Source: Myxococcus dinghuensis (lineage in GTDB: Bacteria > Myxococcota > Myxococcia > Myxococcales > Myxococcaceae). Taken from it: 64,000 nt of DNA. Shown here piece after piece: positions 16,952 through 25,011 of the stretch. The notes below the pieces were generated by a model. It was not told the DNA's origin, searched no databases, and saw only the letters and a list, made by a program, of their open reading frames with translations. The first letter of the stretch is position 1, and each line of letters begins with the position of its first letter. The stretch is taken from NCBI RefSeq assembly GCF_024198235.1, contig NZ_JAKCFB010000027.1, positions 1 to 64,000 on the forward strand, read 5' to 3'. A program made the translations under genes and the position numbers.

Positions 16952-18056
16952 AGCGCCTTTGACCCTCACCTGGGCGCGGGTGGTGAGGCCCCCCGACGTG
17001 GTCGACGTGCCCCAGTGGGCGCGCGCGGCCGAGGCCGAGTACGGCACGGCGGAGGTGTCTCCCGACCGCACCACGGCGGAGTTCCTCTATTCGCAGCTCG
17101 GACTCGACGCGAAGGAGCTCTGTGAGCGCGCCGCGGCCCACGCGCCGGAGGGTCGACGCTTCCGCATCTCCCGGTCGGCGACGCAGGCGGAGCTGACCCA
17201 GCAGGCCGTGCTCGCGCTCGCCGAGGCCCTGCCCCTGAAGGACATGGTGGCGCGCTGTGGGCTCGTCGTGTGTTCAGCCAGCTCGCTCGATTCGAGCAGC
17301 GTCTTCCATTCGATGATCGGCGGCGTGACGGGCGCGGTGGGCCTGTCGAAGGTGCCCTACTTCTCCGTGGCCCAGCTCCAGGGGGCTTCGCTCGCGGGCG
17401 CCATCGACATCGTGGACGCCATGCTGACGAAGCCGGGCAGCGGCGCCCTCTTCCTCGCCGTGGAGCGGTGGCCCGTCGCCTTCCCGCGCTACTGGGAGCC
17501 CGCCGTGCCGCTCGGCGACGGCGCGGTGGCGTTCTGGCTCACCCGGGGCGAGGGCCCGGGGCTGCGCTACGTGGGCGGCGCGGTGCGCAGCTTCGACCCG
17601 TTCGTCCGCGAGACGCCCGTCGAGGTCCGCCCCATCCCGCCCATCCAGATGCCCGGGCTCCCCGTGCTCCAGGCACCCGCCCGGGAGCCCGGACGCGCGG
17701 CGCCCACGCCGACCTTCGACACCGAGGCGATGCTCGACGCGGCGACGTCCGTGCTGCGCGACTTCCTCCAGGAGCAGGACGTGTCCGGCAAGGACCTCTC
17801 CGGCTGGGTCGCCTCGGGCCTGCGTCCGGACGTGGACCAGCGGCTGCGGGAGCGACTGGGCATCGAAGCGCCCGTCATCGCGCCGCCGGAGGATGACGGC
17901 TACTGGTGCGCCGCCGCCGCGCCCGCGCTGCTCGCGCGACTGGTGGATGGAGCGCAGAGTCCTGGTGGGCTGTTCCTCTCCTGGGGCATGTCCTACGGCG
18001 GCTCCGTGGGCACCCAGCTCTGGCGCGCGGTGAGCGCGACGGAGGGCCAGGGATGA
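16941..18056 (+). CDS. KAS III-like protein without Cys and His
   Basis: The 371-aa protein has a recognisable thiolase-fold outline: LVVCSASSLDSSSVFHSMIG (first half strand/loop) and FSVAQLQGASLAGAIDIVDA, where Gly148 sits at the nucleophile position. The C-terminal half reads WVASGLRPDVDQ and YWCAAAAPALLARL where the active homologues have the His and the GHAFGSD loop. Both catalytic residues are thus missing. It is probably a structural or substrate-shaping partner of an active KAS III-like enzyme of the operon. The start is ATG 16941 (with TTG 16938 just before), overlapping the ACP gene by 11 bp; the stop overlaps the MATE gene by 4 bp. Confidence 0.7.
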   Translation: MPAEAPLTLTWARVVRPPDVVDVPQWARAAEAEYGTAEVSPDRTTAEFLYSQLGLDAKELCERAAAHAPEGRRFRISRSATQAELTQQAVLALAEALPLKDMVARCGLVVCSASSLDSSSVFHSMIGGVTGAVGLSKVPYFSVAQLQGASLAGAIDIVDAMLTKPGSGALFLAVERWPVAFPRYWEPAVPLGDGAVAFWLTRGEGPGLRYVGGAVRSFDPFVRETPVEVRPIPPIQMPGLPVLQAPAREPGRAAPTPTFDTEAMLDAATSVLRDFLQEQDVSGKDLSGWVASGLRPDVDQRLRERLGIEAPVIAPPEDDGYWCAAAAPALLARLVDGAQSPGGLFLSWGMSYGGSVGTQLWRAVSATEGQG

Positions 18057-19456
18057 CCACGTCCGCGCCAGTGGAAGCGGGGGCTGCTCCCGCGGGAACC
18101 CTCTCCTCGGTCATCCGGGACCTGTCCGTGCTCGCGCTGAAGACGGTCGCGACCCAGGTGGTGCCGGTGTTCGCGAGCCTCTACGTCGCGAGCATCGTCG
18201 CGAAGGAGTCCGCGCTGTCGTTCTCCAGCTTCTCGCTGGTGAACGCCATCAACCTGACCATCTTCCTGGGTGTGTCCGGCTGCCTCCAGGCGCTCTACTT
18301 CGTGGCGGGCCGCGCGCTCGGGCGGAAGGAGCCGGGGATGTACGCGGCGGCCATCGTCGCGGGGCTCGCGCTGTCGTTCGTCTTCGGCGCGGTGATGACG
18401 GGCCTCAGCATCGCCATCGGTCCCATCCTGGGACTGCTCCGGCTGGACGCGGACGTGGCGGCGCTGGCGGGCCCGCTGGGCGTGACCGCGGCGCTGGGCA
18501 TCCTCCCGTCGGTGTGGATGGTCGTCTATCGCGTCCACGCCTCGCTGCGGGAGAAGGCGGGGCTCGTCACCATCATCTACGTGCTGGGCGCGCTGGCCAT
18601 CGTGGTGCTCGCCATGACGACCCAATCCCTCTGGCCCGATCGGCCGGGACGCGCCGCGTTGGGCGTGCTGGGCTCCGTGGCGGCGGCGAACTGGCTCATG
18701 CTGCTCCTGGCCCGGGTGTCGTGGCGTGCCTTGCCCGACCTGCGCTTCACGCCGGAGGTCCTCGCGGAGGCCCAGGTGAAGTGGCGCATCGCCCTGGGCA
18801 TCGTCGTCGCGGTGGGCTGGCCCATCGGCGTCGTCATCCTCCTGGAGTGCCTGGCGCCCCTGGTCAGCTCGCTGCTCATCGGCCGCTACTGGGTGTCCGC
18901 CATGCCGGTGCATTCCGTCGTGCTGCTGTGCGTGTCGCTGGGGCAGGTCATCCCCATCGGCCTCGGGCAGGCGGCGGTGCAGCGGGTCGCCGTGCTGCAC
19001 TCGGCGGGGGACGCGCTCAACCGCAACCGCGTGGCGGTGACGTCGCTGGTGGTGGGCGCGGTGCTGGGCGGGGCCGTCGTCGCGTTGTTCGCGGCGGCCT
19101 CCGCGTCGCTGGGCGCGCTGTTCCTGGGACCCGCGGCCTTCGAGCCCGGGACGCGCCTGCTGCTGGAGCAGCTGATGCTCCCGGGCGGGCTGCTGCTGGC
19201 CATCCAGGGAATCATCTTCATCGGCGCGGCCATCCTGCGTGGCGTGGGCCAGACCCGCGCGCCGCTCGTGCAGTGCCTCATCGGCTATTGCGTCATCGCC
19301 TCGGGAGGACAGGTCCTGCTCGGGCCGGTGCTCGGCCTGGGCGTCCAGGGCGTCTGGTGGGGGCTCATCCTCGGCTTTGGCGCCACCGCGTTGGCGGTGG
19401 TGTGGCGCTGCTTCACCGAACTCCGTTCCGACAACCCGAAGGTGCAACCGACATGA
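18053..19456 (+). CDS. MATE-family efflux transporter
   Basis: The 467-aa membrane protein has about twelve hydrophobic segments and the internal two-fold pattern of MATE/MOP-superfamily exporters, which use proton or sodium gradients to expel drugs, metabolites or lipid-linked compounds. Segments such as SSLLIGRYWVSAMPVHSVVL and LGLGVQGVWWGLILGFGATA fit transmembrane helices 7 and 12. It lies in the middle of the biosynthetic operon with 4-bp overlaps on both sides, so it is probably the inner-membrane exporter of the product or an intermediate and may provide self-protection. Confidence 0.85.
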   Translation: MTTSAPVEAGAAPAGTLSSVIRDLSVLALKTVATQVVPVFASLYVASIVAKESALSFSSFSLVNAINLTIFLGVSGCLQALYFVAGRALGRKEPGMYAAAIVAGLALSFVFGAVMTGLSIAIGPILGLLRLDADVAALAGPLGVTAALGILPSVWMVVYRVHASLREKAGLVTIIYVLGALAIVVLAMTTQSLWPDRPGRAALGVLGSVAAANWLMLLLARVSWRALPDLRFTPEVLAEAQVKWRIALGIVVAVGWPIGVVILLECLAPLVSSLLIGRYWVSAMPVHSVVLLCVSLGQVIPIGLGQAAVQRVAVLHSAGDALNRNRVAVTSLVVGAVLGGAVVALFAAASASLGALFLGPAAFEPGTRLLLEQLMLPGGLLLAIQGIIFIGAAILRGVGQTRAPLVQCLIGYCVIASGGQVLLGPVLGLGVQGVWWGLILGFGATALAVVWRCFTELRSDNPKVQPT

Positions 19457-19755
19457 GTACCATCAACCTCAACGACGCCGTCCACAAGATCGAAGCCTCG
19501 GACTCCGACCTGGCCACCAGCACGTTCGAGGACGTGCGGCTGACGGGCAGCACCTTCGCGGAAGTGGCCCTGTCGCAGTCGAGCTTCACCAACGTCCTCT
19601 TCGACGGCAGCACCATCAAGCAGGCCAGCTTCGTGGGCGTGGCCATCACGGACTCCACCTACGACGGGATGACCATCGACGGCATCGACGTGAAGGCGCT
19701 CTTGGAGACGTACCGGGCCGCGCAGGGCACCGCCGGGCAGAAGAGCAGCCCATGA
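19453..19755 (+). CDS. Short pentapeptide-repeat protein
   Basis: The 100-aa protein consists mainly of about eleven pentapeptide units, visible as ATSTFEDVRLTGSTFAEVAL, SQSSFTNVLF, KQASFVGVAI and DSTYDGMTID, which should form about three turns of a right-handed quadrilateral beta-helix. The tail GIDVKALLETYRA is common at the end of such small proteins. Larger relatives (McbG, Qnr, AlbG) protect DNA gyrase from inhibitors; this one is short for that job. Embedded with 4-bp overlaps between an exporter and a dehydrogenase, it may be a scaffold or an immunity factor. Function not assigned. Confidence 0.8.
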   Translation: MSTINLNDAVHKIEASDSDLATSTFEDVRLTGSTFAEVALSQSSFTNVLFDGSTIKQASFVGVAITDSTYDGMTIDGIDVKALLETYRAAQGTAGQKSSP

Positions 19756-20933
19756 GGATCGACCCCGAGGCGGTGTTGGAGGAGATACGCCGAGACGACC
19801 CGGAGTCGTGGCCGCTGTTCGAGGCGATGCAGCGCCACATCCCACCCATCGCCGCCCGGGCCGACGCGGACGCGGAGATTCCCCCCGAGTTCTGGCCGCT
19901 GGTGCCGGTGGACCTCCAGAACCGGGTGAACATGCCGCCCCAGTACGGGGGCGTGGTGCTCACCGCCACGGCGGTGCGCCGGGCGGTGGTGTTCGAGCGC
20001 ATCGGCCGGCTGTGTCCGGCGCTGCCCATCGGCCTGCCGGGGCCCGGCCTGTCCGCGCCGCCCGTGCTCGCGCTGGGCACGGAGGAGCAGAAGGTCGCGT
20101 ACTTCAACCGCTTCCTCGGGCAGACGCGGCCCGTCTGGGGCGCGTTCGCCATCACCGAACCCCAAGGCGGCTCGGACGCCGCCGCCATGCGCACGGTGGC
20201 CACGCGCGACGGCACGGACTACGTGCTCAACGGCACCAAGTGCTTCATCACCAGCGGCGGGCGCGCGGACGTGGTCGTCGTGTTCGCGTCGCTGGACCCC
20301 AACAAGGGGCGGTTCGCCATCCGCGCCTTCGTGGTGCCTCGCGACACGCCCGGCTTCGCGGTGGACCGCTGCGAGGACATGATGGGCTTGCGCGCCAGCC
20401 AGCTCGCGACGCTGTCGTTCACCGACTGCCGCCTCCCCGCGTCGAGCATGCTCGGCCACACCGGCAAGCGGGGCCCGCACGTGGATGCGTTCACCGGCGC
20501 GCAGGCGTCGTGGGACTACATGCGCCCGGTGCTCTCCTCGCTCATCAACGGCGGATGCCTGGGCATGGTGGAGTACGCGGAGCAGTGCCTCGCGGAGGGC
20601 GAGGCGGAGCTTCCCCGGGCGAAGGTGGAGCAGGCGCGCGAGGAGCTGGGCGTGTTCCGTGCCCGCATCAGCTCGTCGCAGATGCTCGCGTTGCGCGCGG
20701 CGTGGAAGTTCGACGCGGGAGGGCGTGCGTCGACGGACGCGTCGCTCGCCAAGGCGTTCGCCTCCACCGTCTCCATGGAGCTGGCCCACAAGCTGGCGGC
20801 GATGTTCCCCGTGAAGGCGGCCACGGCGGGAGACCGCATCGAGAAGTTCTACCGGGACGCGAAGGCCTTCGACATCCTCGAGGGCACCGGCGACATGCAG
20901 CGGCTGATGATCGCCAGGGCCTACGAACACTGA
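19752..20933 (+). CDS. Acyl-CoA dehydrogenase family flavoenzyme, catalytic Glu present
   Basis: The 393-aa acyl-CoA dehydrogenase-fold protein oxidises an acyl thioester at the alpha-beta position with FAD. It contains FAITEPQGGSDAAAMRTVA (FAD/substrate loop), YVLNGTKCFITSGGRADVVV and, at the C-terminus, FDILEGTGDMQRLMIAR, where Glu377 matches the catalytic base of medium-chain-type dehydrogenases. In carrier-protein pathways such enzymes desaturate acyl- or aminoacyl-ACP. It starts with a 4-bp overlap with the pentapeptide gene. The next gene, 23 bp on, is a divergent homologue that lacks the base, so the two may form a heteromer. Confidence 0.88.
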   Translation: MRIDPEAVLEEIRRDDPESWPLFEAMQRHIPPIAARADADAEIPPEFWPLVPVDLQNRVNMPPQYGGVVLTATAVRRAVVFERIGRLCPALPIGLPGPGLSAPPVLALGTEEQKVAYFNRFLGQTRPVWGAFAITEPQGGSDAAAMRTVATRDGTDYVLNGTKCFITSGGRADVVVVFASLDPNKGRFAIRAFVVPRDTPGFAVDRCEDMMGLRASQLATLSFTDCRLPASSMLGHTGKRGPHVDAFTGAQASWDYMRPVLSSLINGGCLGMVEYAEQCLAEGEAELPRAKVEQAREELGVFRARISSSQMLALRAAWKFDAGGRASTDASLAKAFASTVSMELAHKLAAMFPVKAATAGDRIEKFYRDAKAFDILEGTGDMQRLMIARAYEH

Positions 20934-20956
20934 GCGCGTCGGACACGACGTGTTGA

Positions 20957-21958
20957 ATGTCTTTCGTGGAGACACACGTGACTTCTCTCGATTCCTCTCC
21001 TTCGCCCGTGGACTTCCGGTGTGCGCCCGTCGTCGAGCCCTTCCTGGGGGCCGCTCGGCCCATCGCGTCCGCCATCCGTGACATCGGCGGCGCGGAGGCC
21101 GTCTCGCACATCCAGCAACTGGAGCTCGCGAGCGTGCTGCCGGAGCTGGAGCGCCGCGCCGACGCACCGGTGCTGCTGTTCCATCTGGCCGAGCTGCTCG
21201 GGCACGCGAACCTGGCGGCGGCGTGGCAGGGCCTCTCCGGCATCCCGGCTCGCGCGGCGGAGCTCCCGGCCTCCGTCGACCTCGCGGCCCTCCCCGACGC
21301 AACCGGGACGCGGTGGACGGCGTGGCTGCCCGTGGTCGACGCGGCCCGGCCTCCTTCTTTGGCGCTCGCGGGACCGCGAGGATGGGCACCGCTGCCCGCC
21401 CAGGGCCTCACCCACTCCCGCGTGAGCGGCCTGCTGGGCTTTGCTCGAGGCGAGGTGCTCACCTGGAGCACGGAGCCCTCCGTGACACCGGAGGAACTCG
21501 GCGTGCAATCGCTGGCACCGGAGTCCTGGTCCGCGCTGGTCCGCGCGCAGCTCGCGCTCCTGTCGGGCCTGCTGGTGGGAGCGACGCGCAGGCTCGTGGA
21601 CGAGGCGTACGCCTACGCGAAGACGCGGCAGTCCGCGGGCAAGAGCATCAACCAACATCAGGCCGTCGCGCTGCGCCTGGCGGACCTGGCGCTGCACCAG
21701 GAGGCGCTCTCGCTGTATCTGACGGCGCGGGTGGAGGAGTGCCGGCCACCCGGGATGCGCGGCGGCCCCGAGTCCCTCAGCGCCGGCTATGTCGTCGAGC
21801 TGGCCTTCCGCATCGCCCGCGATGCCGTGCAGACGGCGGCGGGGCACGGCTACGTCGAAGGCCTGCCCTTCCGGCGCCTGTTCGAGCAGGTCCGAACCCT
21901 CACCGTCATGCTCCAAGGGACGAAGGCCGCCGCCGAGCCCGTGTCCCCCGTTCCCTGA
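20957..21958 (+). CDS. Divergent acyl-CoA dehydrogenase-like protein lacking catalytic Glu
   Basis: The 333-aa protein is clearly acyl-CoA dehydrogenase-like in its C-terminal helical domain (YAKTRQSAGKSINQHQAVAL, LADLALHQEALSLY, AGHGYVEGLPFRRLFEQVRT). The N-terminal half is shortened and degenerate. Where the active homologue has LEGTGDMQR this one has LQGTKAAAE, so Gln320 replaces the catalytic Glu. Such proteins are known as the non-catalytic beta partner in alpha2-beta2 dehydrogenases of steroid degradation in actinobacteria (FadE/ChsE pairs). Its position next to a catalytic paralogue supports a subunit role. It is separated from the ligase gene by 18 bp. Confidence 0.75.
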   Translation: MSFVETHVTSLDSSPSPVDFRCAPVVEPFLGAARPIASAIRDIGGAEAVSHIQQLELASVLPELERRADAPVLLFHLAELLGHANLAAAWQGLSGIPARAAELPASVDLAALPDATGTRWTAWLPVVDAARPPSLALAGPRGWAPLPAQGLTHSRVSGLLGFARGEVLTWSTEPSVTPEELGVQSLAPESWSALVRAQLALLSGLLVGATRRLVDEAYAYAKTRQSAGKSINQHQAVALRLADLALHQEALSLYLTARVEECRPPGMRGGPESLSAGYVVELAFRIARDAVQTAAGHGYVEGLPFRRLFEQVRTLTVMLQGTKAAAEPVSPVP

Positions 21959-21976
21959 CTCCACCGAGGTGCCCCC

Positions 21977-23632
21977 ATGCCCGCGCCCTTCCTCCTCCAC
22001 CACCTCATCGACCTGTCGGCCGGGAGAACCCCGGACGCGGAGAGCCTGAAGCACCGAGGGCACTCCCTCACGTACGCGCAGCTGGCATCACTCCAGGACC
22101 GCGTGGCGCGCGGGCTGGAGCTGCTCGGGCTCGAGCGCTCCTCGCGCGTCGGCATCTACCTGTCGAAGTGCCACGAGGGGGTCGCCACCGCGTTCGGCGC
22201 GACGAAGGCGGGGCACTGCTTCGTCCCCATCAACCCGGTCCTCAAGGCCGCCCAGGTCGAGCACATCCTCCGCGACTGCGACGTGCGGGTGCTCGTCACC
22301 TCGCGTGAGCGTTACCTGGCGCTGAAGGAGACGCTGCCGGACTGCCCGTCGCTGCGCCGGGTCGTCCTGACCGCCGAGAGCTGCCCTCCCCAGCCCGAGG
22401 ACGCGAAGTACTCGCTCGGGACCTGGGCTGAGTTCGTCGCGGACGAGGCCCCGCCCACCTCGCCCCGCATGGCGGACGTGGACATGGCGGCCATCCTCTA
22501 CACGTCGGGCAGCACGGGGAAGCCCAAGGGCGTGGTCATCAGCCACCGCAACCTCGTGTCGGGCGCGGCGAGCGTCTCCACCTATCTGGAGAACCGCGCG
22601 GATGACCGGCTGCTGGCGGTGCTGCCGCTGTCGTTCGACGCCGGCTTCTCGCAGCTCACGACGGCGTTCACCGTGGGCGGCAGCGCGGTCCTCCTGGACT
22701 ACACGATGCCCATGGAGGTGTTGAAGACGCTCGCGCGTGAGCGCATCACCGGGCTGACGGCGGTGCCTCCGCTGTACATCCAGTTGGCGGAGCTGGACTG
22801 GCCGGAGAAGCTCGACGAGCACCTGCGCTACTTCGCGAACACGGGCGGGAAGATGCCGCGCGAGACGCTCGCGCGGTTGCGAGCCCGCGTCCCGGCGGCG
22901 AAGCCCTACCTCATGTACGGCCTGACGGAGGCGTTCCGCTCCAGCTTCTTGCCGCCAGCGGAGGTGGACCGACGCCCGGACTCCATCGGGCGCGCCATCC
23001 CCAACCAGGAGCTGCTGGTGCTGCGGCCGGATGGGACCCCGTGCGAGCCGAACGAGCCGGGCGAGCTGGTCCACCGAGGGTCGACGGTCAGCCTCGGGTA
23101 CTGGAACGACCCGGAGAAGACCGCGGAGCGCTTCCGCCTGCTGCCCCGGCGCATCCAGGGGCTGGTGCTGCCGGAGATGGCGGTGTTCTCCGGCGACACG
23201 GTGCAGATGGACGAGGAGGGGTTCCTCTACTTCATCGGACGCAACGACGAGATGCTCAAGTCCTCGGGCTATCGCATCAGCCCGGTCGAAATCGAGGAGG
23301 CCCTCTACTCGACGGGCCTCGTGGCGGAAGCGGCCGCCGTGGGCCTGCCGGACGAGCGGCTGGGCCATCGCATCGCGGTCATCCTGCAACCCCGGGAGCC
23401 CGCGAGCTTCAGCGCCGACGTGCTCCTGCGCGCGCTCCAGAAGTCGGTGCCGCCGTACATGGTCCCCCACCGCGTGGAGGTCCGACAGGCGAGCCTGCCT
23501 CGCAACGGCAACGGGAAGATCGACCGCAAGAGCCTCCTGAAGGAGCTGCTCGACATGGAGGCGGCGGGTCCCGCGCTCGCCGTTCCACCGGAGGCCGCCG
23601 CGAGCGTGGCCAGCCAGAGCCGCGCCCACTGA
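21977..23632 (+). CDS. AMP-forming acyl/aminoacyl ligase
   Basis: The 551-aa ANL-superfamily ligase adenylates a carboxylate and transfers it to CoA or a carrier thiol. Motifs: YTSGSTGKPKGVVISHRNL (A3, about residue 175), YGLTEAFRSSFLPP (A5), DEEGFLYFIGRNDEMLKSSG (A7-A8) and NGNGKIDRKSL with the catalytic lysine (A10, about 516). The A8 region GRNDEMLKSSGYRISPVEIE and the pairing with a downstream PLP decarboxylase resemble the exosortase-A-associated ligase family (TIGR03098-type), but no exosortase is seen here. The substrate is unknown. It could activate an acyl or amino-acid unit for the operon's ACP. Confidence 0.88.
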   Translation: MPAPFLLHHLIDLSAGRTPDAESLKHRGHSLTYAQLASLQDRVARGLELLGLERSSRVGIYLSKCHEGVATAFGATKAGHCFVPINPVLKAAQVEHILRDCDVRVLVTSRERYLALKETLPDCPSLRRVVLTAESCPPQPEDAKYSLGTWAEFVADEAPPTSPRMADVDMAAILYTSGSTGKPKGVVISHRNLVSGAASVSTYLENRADDRLLAVLPLSFDAGFSQLTTAFTVGGSAVLLDYTMPMEVLKTLARERITGLTAVPPLYIQLAELDWPEKLDEHLRYFANTGGKMPRETLARLRARVPAAKPYLMYGLTEAFRSSFLPPAEVDRRPDSIGRAIPNQELLVLRPDGTPCEPNEPGELVHRGSTVSLGYWNDPEKTAERFRLLPRRIQGLVLPEMAVFSGDTVQMDEEGFLYFIGRNDEMLKSSGYRISPVEIEEALYSTGLVAEAAAVGLPDERLGHRIAVILQPREPASFSADVLLRALQKSVPPYMVPHRVEVRQASLPRNGNGKIDRKSLLKELLDMEAAGPALAVPPEAAASVASQSRAH

Positions 23633-23674
23633 CGTCCCCCTTCCGCGTCACGCGGCCCAGGAGCCATCCGCACC

Positions 23675-24925
23675 ATGAAAGCAGCCGACGCCGTATCGAG
23701 CCCCCCCTCCGAGAGCGGGACCTGGAGCGACTGGCCCCAGGACACGCGAGGAGAGTTCCTCGTGGGAGGACAGCCGCTGTCCCAGGTGGTCGACGCCGCG
23801 GGGGGAACGCCCTGCTATCTCTATGACCGGCAGCGGCTCACCGACCGGGTCCGCCGGCTGCGCGGGGCGCTGTCGCCCGCCGTGCGCATCCACTACGCCA
23901 TCAAGGCCAACCCCATGCCGGCGCTGGTCTGCCACATGGCGCGGCTGGTGGATGGGTTGGACGTGGCCTCCTCGGGTGAGCTGCGCGTCGCGCTCGACTC
24001 CGGCATGGCGCCCGAGCACATCAGCTTCGCGGGCCCCGGCAAGGGCGAGCACGAGCTGAAGCAGGCACACGCGGCGGGCATCCTCGTCAACGTCGAGTCC
24101 TTCCGCGACGTGCGGCTCCTGGCCGCGCTGTCCCGGGCGACGGGCCGGCCCGCGCGCGTCGCCATCCGGGCGAACCTGCCGTTCTCGCTCCGGGCCTCTG
24201 GCATGAAGATGACCGGCGGAGCGCAGCAGTTCGGCGTCGACGCCGAGCAGGTGCCGGAGCTCGTCGCCGAAATCCAGCGCGCGGGGTTGACGCTGGAGGG
24301 CTTCCACCTGTTCGCCGGCTCCCAGAACCTGCGCGCGGACGCCATCATCGAGGCGCAAGCGCGCAGTTGCGAGCTGGCCCTGGAGTGGACGGAGAAGCTG
24401 AAGGTCCCCTTGCGCTCGCTGAACCTGGGTGGCGGGTTCGGAATTCCCCACACGCCGAGCGACAAGCCGCTGGAGGTGGGCCCGGTGCTGGAGCACCTGA
24501 ACACGCTGGCCGGGCGCGTGCGCGCGGAGCGACCGGAGACGGAGGTGGTCATCGAGCTGGGGCGCTACCTCGTGGGCGAGGCCGGCCTGTACGTGTGCCG
24601 CGTGCTCGACCGGAAGCTGTCGCGGGAGCAGGTGTTCCTCGTGACGGACGGCGGCATGCACCAGCACCTCGCCGCTTCCGGGAACTTCGGACAGGTGATT
24701 CGCAAGAACTACCCCGTGGCCGTCAACGGCGCGCCGACGGAGGCGGAGGTCGCGAGCGTCGTCGGCCCGCTGTGCACGCCGCTGGACCTGCTGGCGGACA
24801 AGGCGCGCCTGGGCGCGGCGAAGGAAGGGGACCTCGTCGTGGTCTTCCAATCAGGCGCCTACGGGCGCACCGCCAGCCCGCGAGACTTCCTGGGCCACCC
24901 GGAGCCCCGGGAGGCGCTCGTCTAG
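23675..24925 (+). CDS. PLP-dependent decarboxylase (alanine-racemase fold, BtrK-like)
   Basis: The 416-aa fold-type III PLP enzyme resembles diaminopimelate/ornithine decarboxylases. Lys77 in IHYAIKANPMP is the Schiff-base lysine, LNLGGGFGIPH binds the phosphate, and VGPLCTPLDLLADK is the C-terminal active-site Cys region. The closest family feel is the exosortase-A-associated decarboxylase (TIGR03099-type) and BtrK, which removes CO2 from glutamate attached through its side-chain carboxylate to an ACP; the ending FQSGAYGRTASPRDFLGHP is typical of that group. It is the last gene of the core operon, 42 bp after the ligase. Decarboxylation of an ACP-bound amino acid is an inference. Confidence 0.87.
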   Translation: MKAADAVSSPPSESGTWSDWPQDTRGEFLVGGQPLSQVVDAAGGTPCYLYDRQRLTDRVRRLRGALSPAVRIHYAIKANPMPALVCHMARLVDGLDVASSGELRVALDSGMAPEHISFAGPGKGEHELKQAHAAGILVNVESFRDVRLLAALSRATGRPARVAIRANLPFSLRASGMKMTGGAQQFGVDAEQVPELVAEIQRAGLTLEGFHLFAGSQNLRADAIIEAQARSCELALEWTEKLKVPLRSLNLGGGFGIPHTPSDKPLEVGPVLEHLNTLAGRVRAERPETEVVIELGRYLVGEAGLYVCRVLDRKLSREQVFLVTDGGMHQHLAASGNFGQVIRKNYPVAVNGAPTEAEVASVVGPLCTPLDLLADKARLGAAKEGDLVVVFQSGAYGRTASPRDFLGHPEPREALV

Positions 24926-25011
24926 CTTGGGGTGGGCGAGCACGGCTCCCGGTGAATTCGCGGATTCATCGCGCCTGTGCTCCAGTGGGACCCTCCTCCC
25001 ACACCCCTCCC

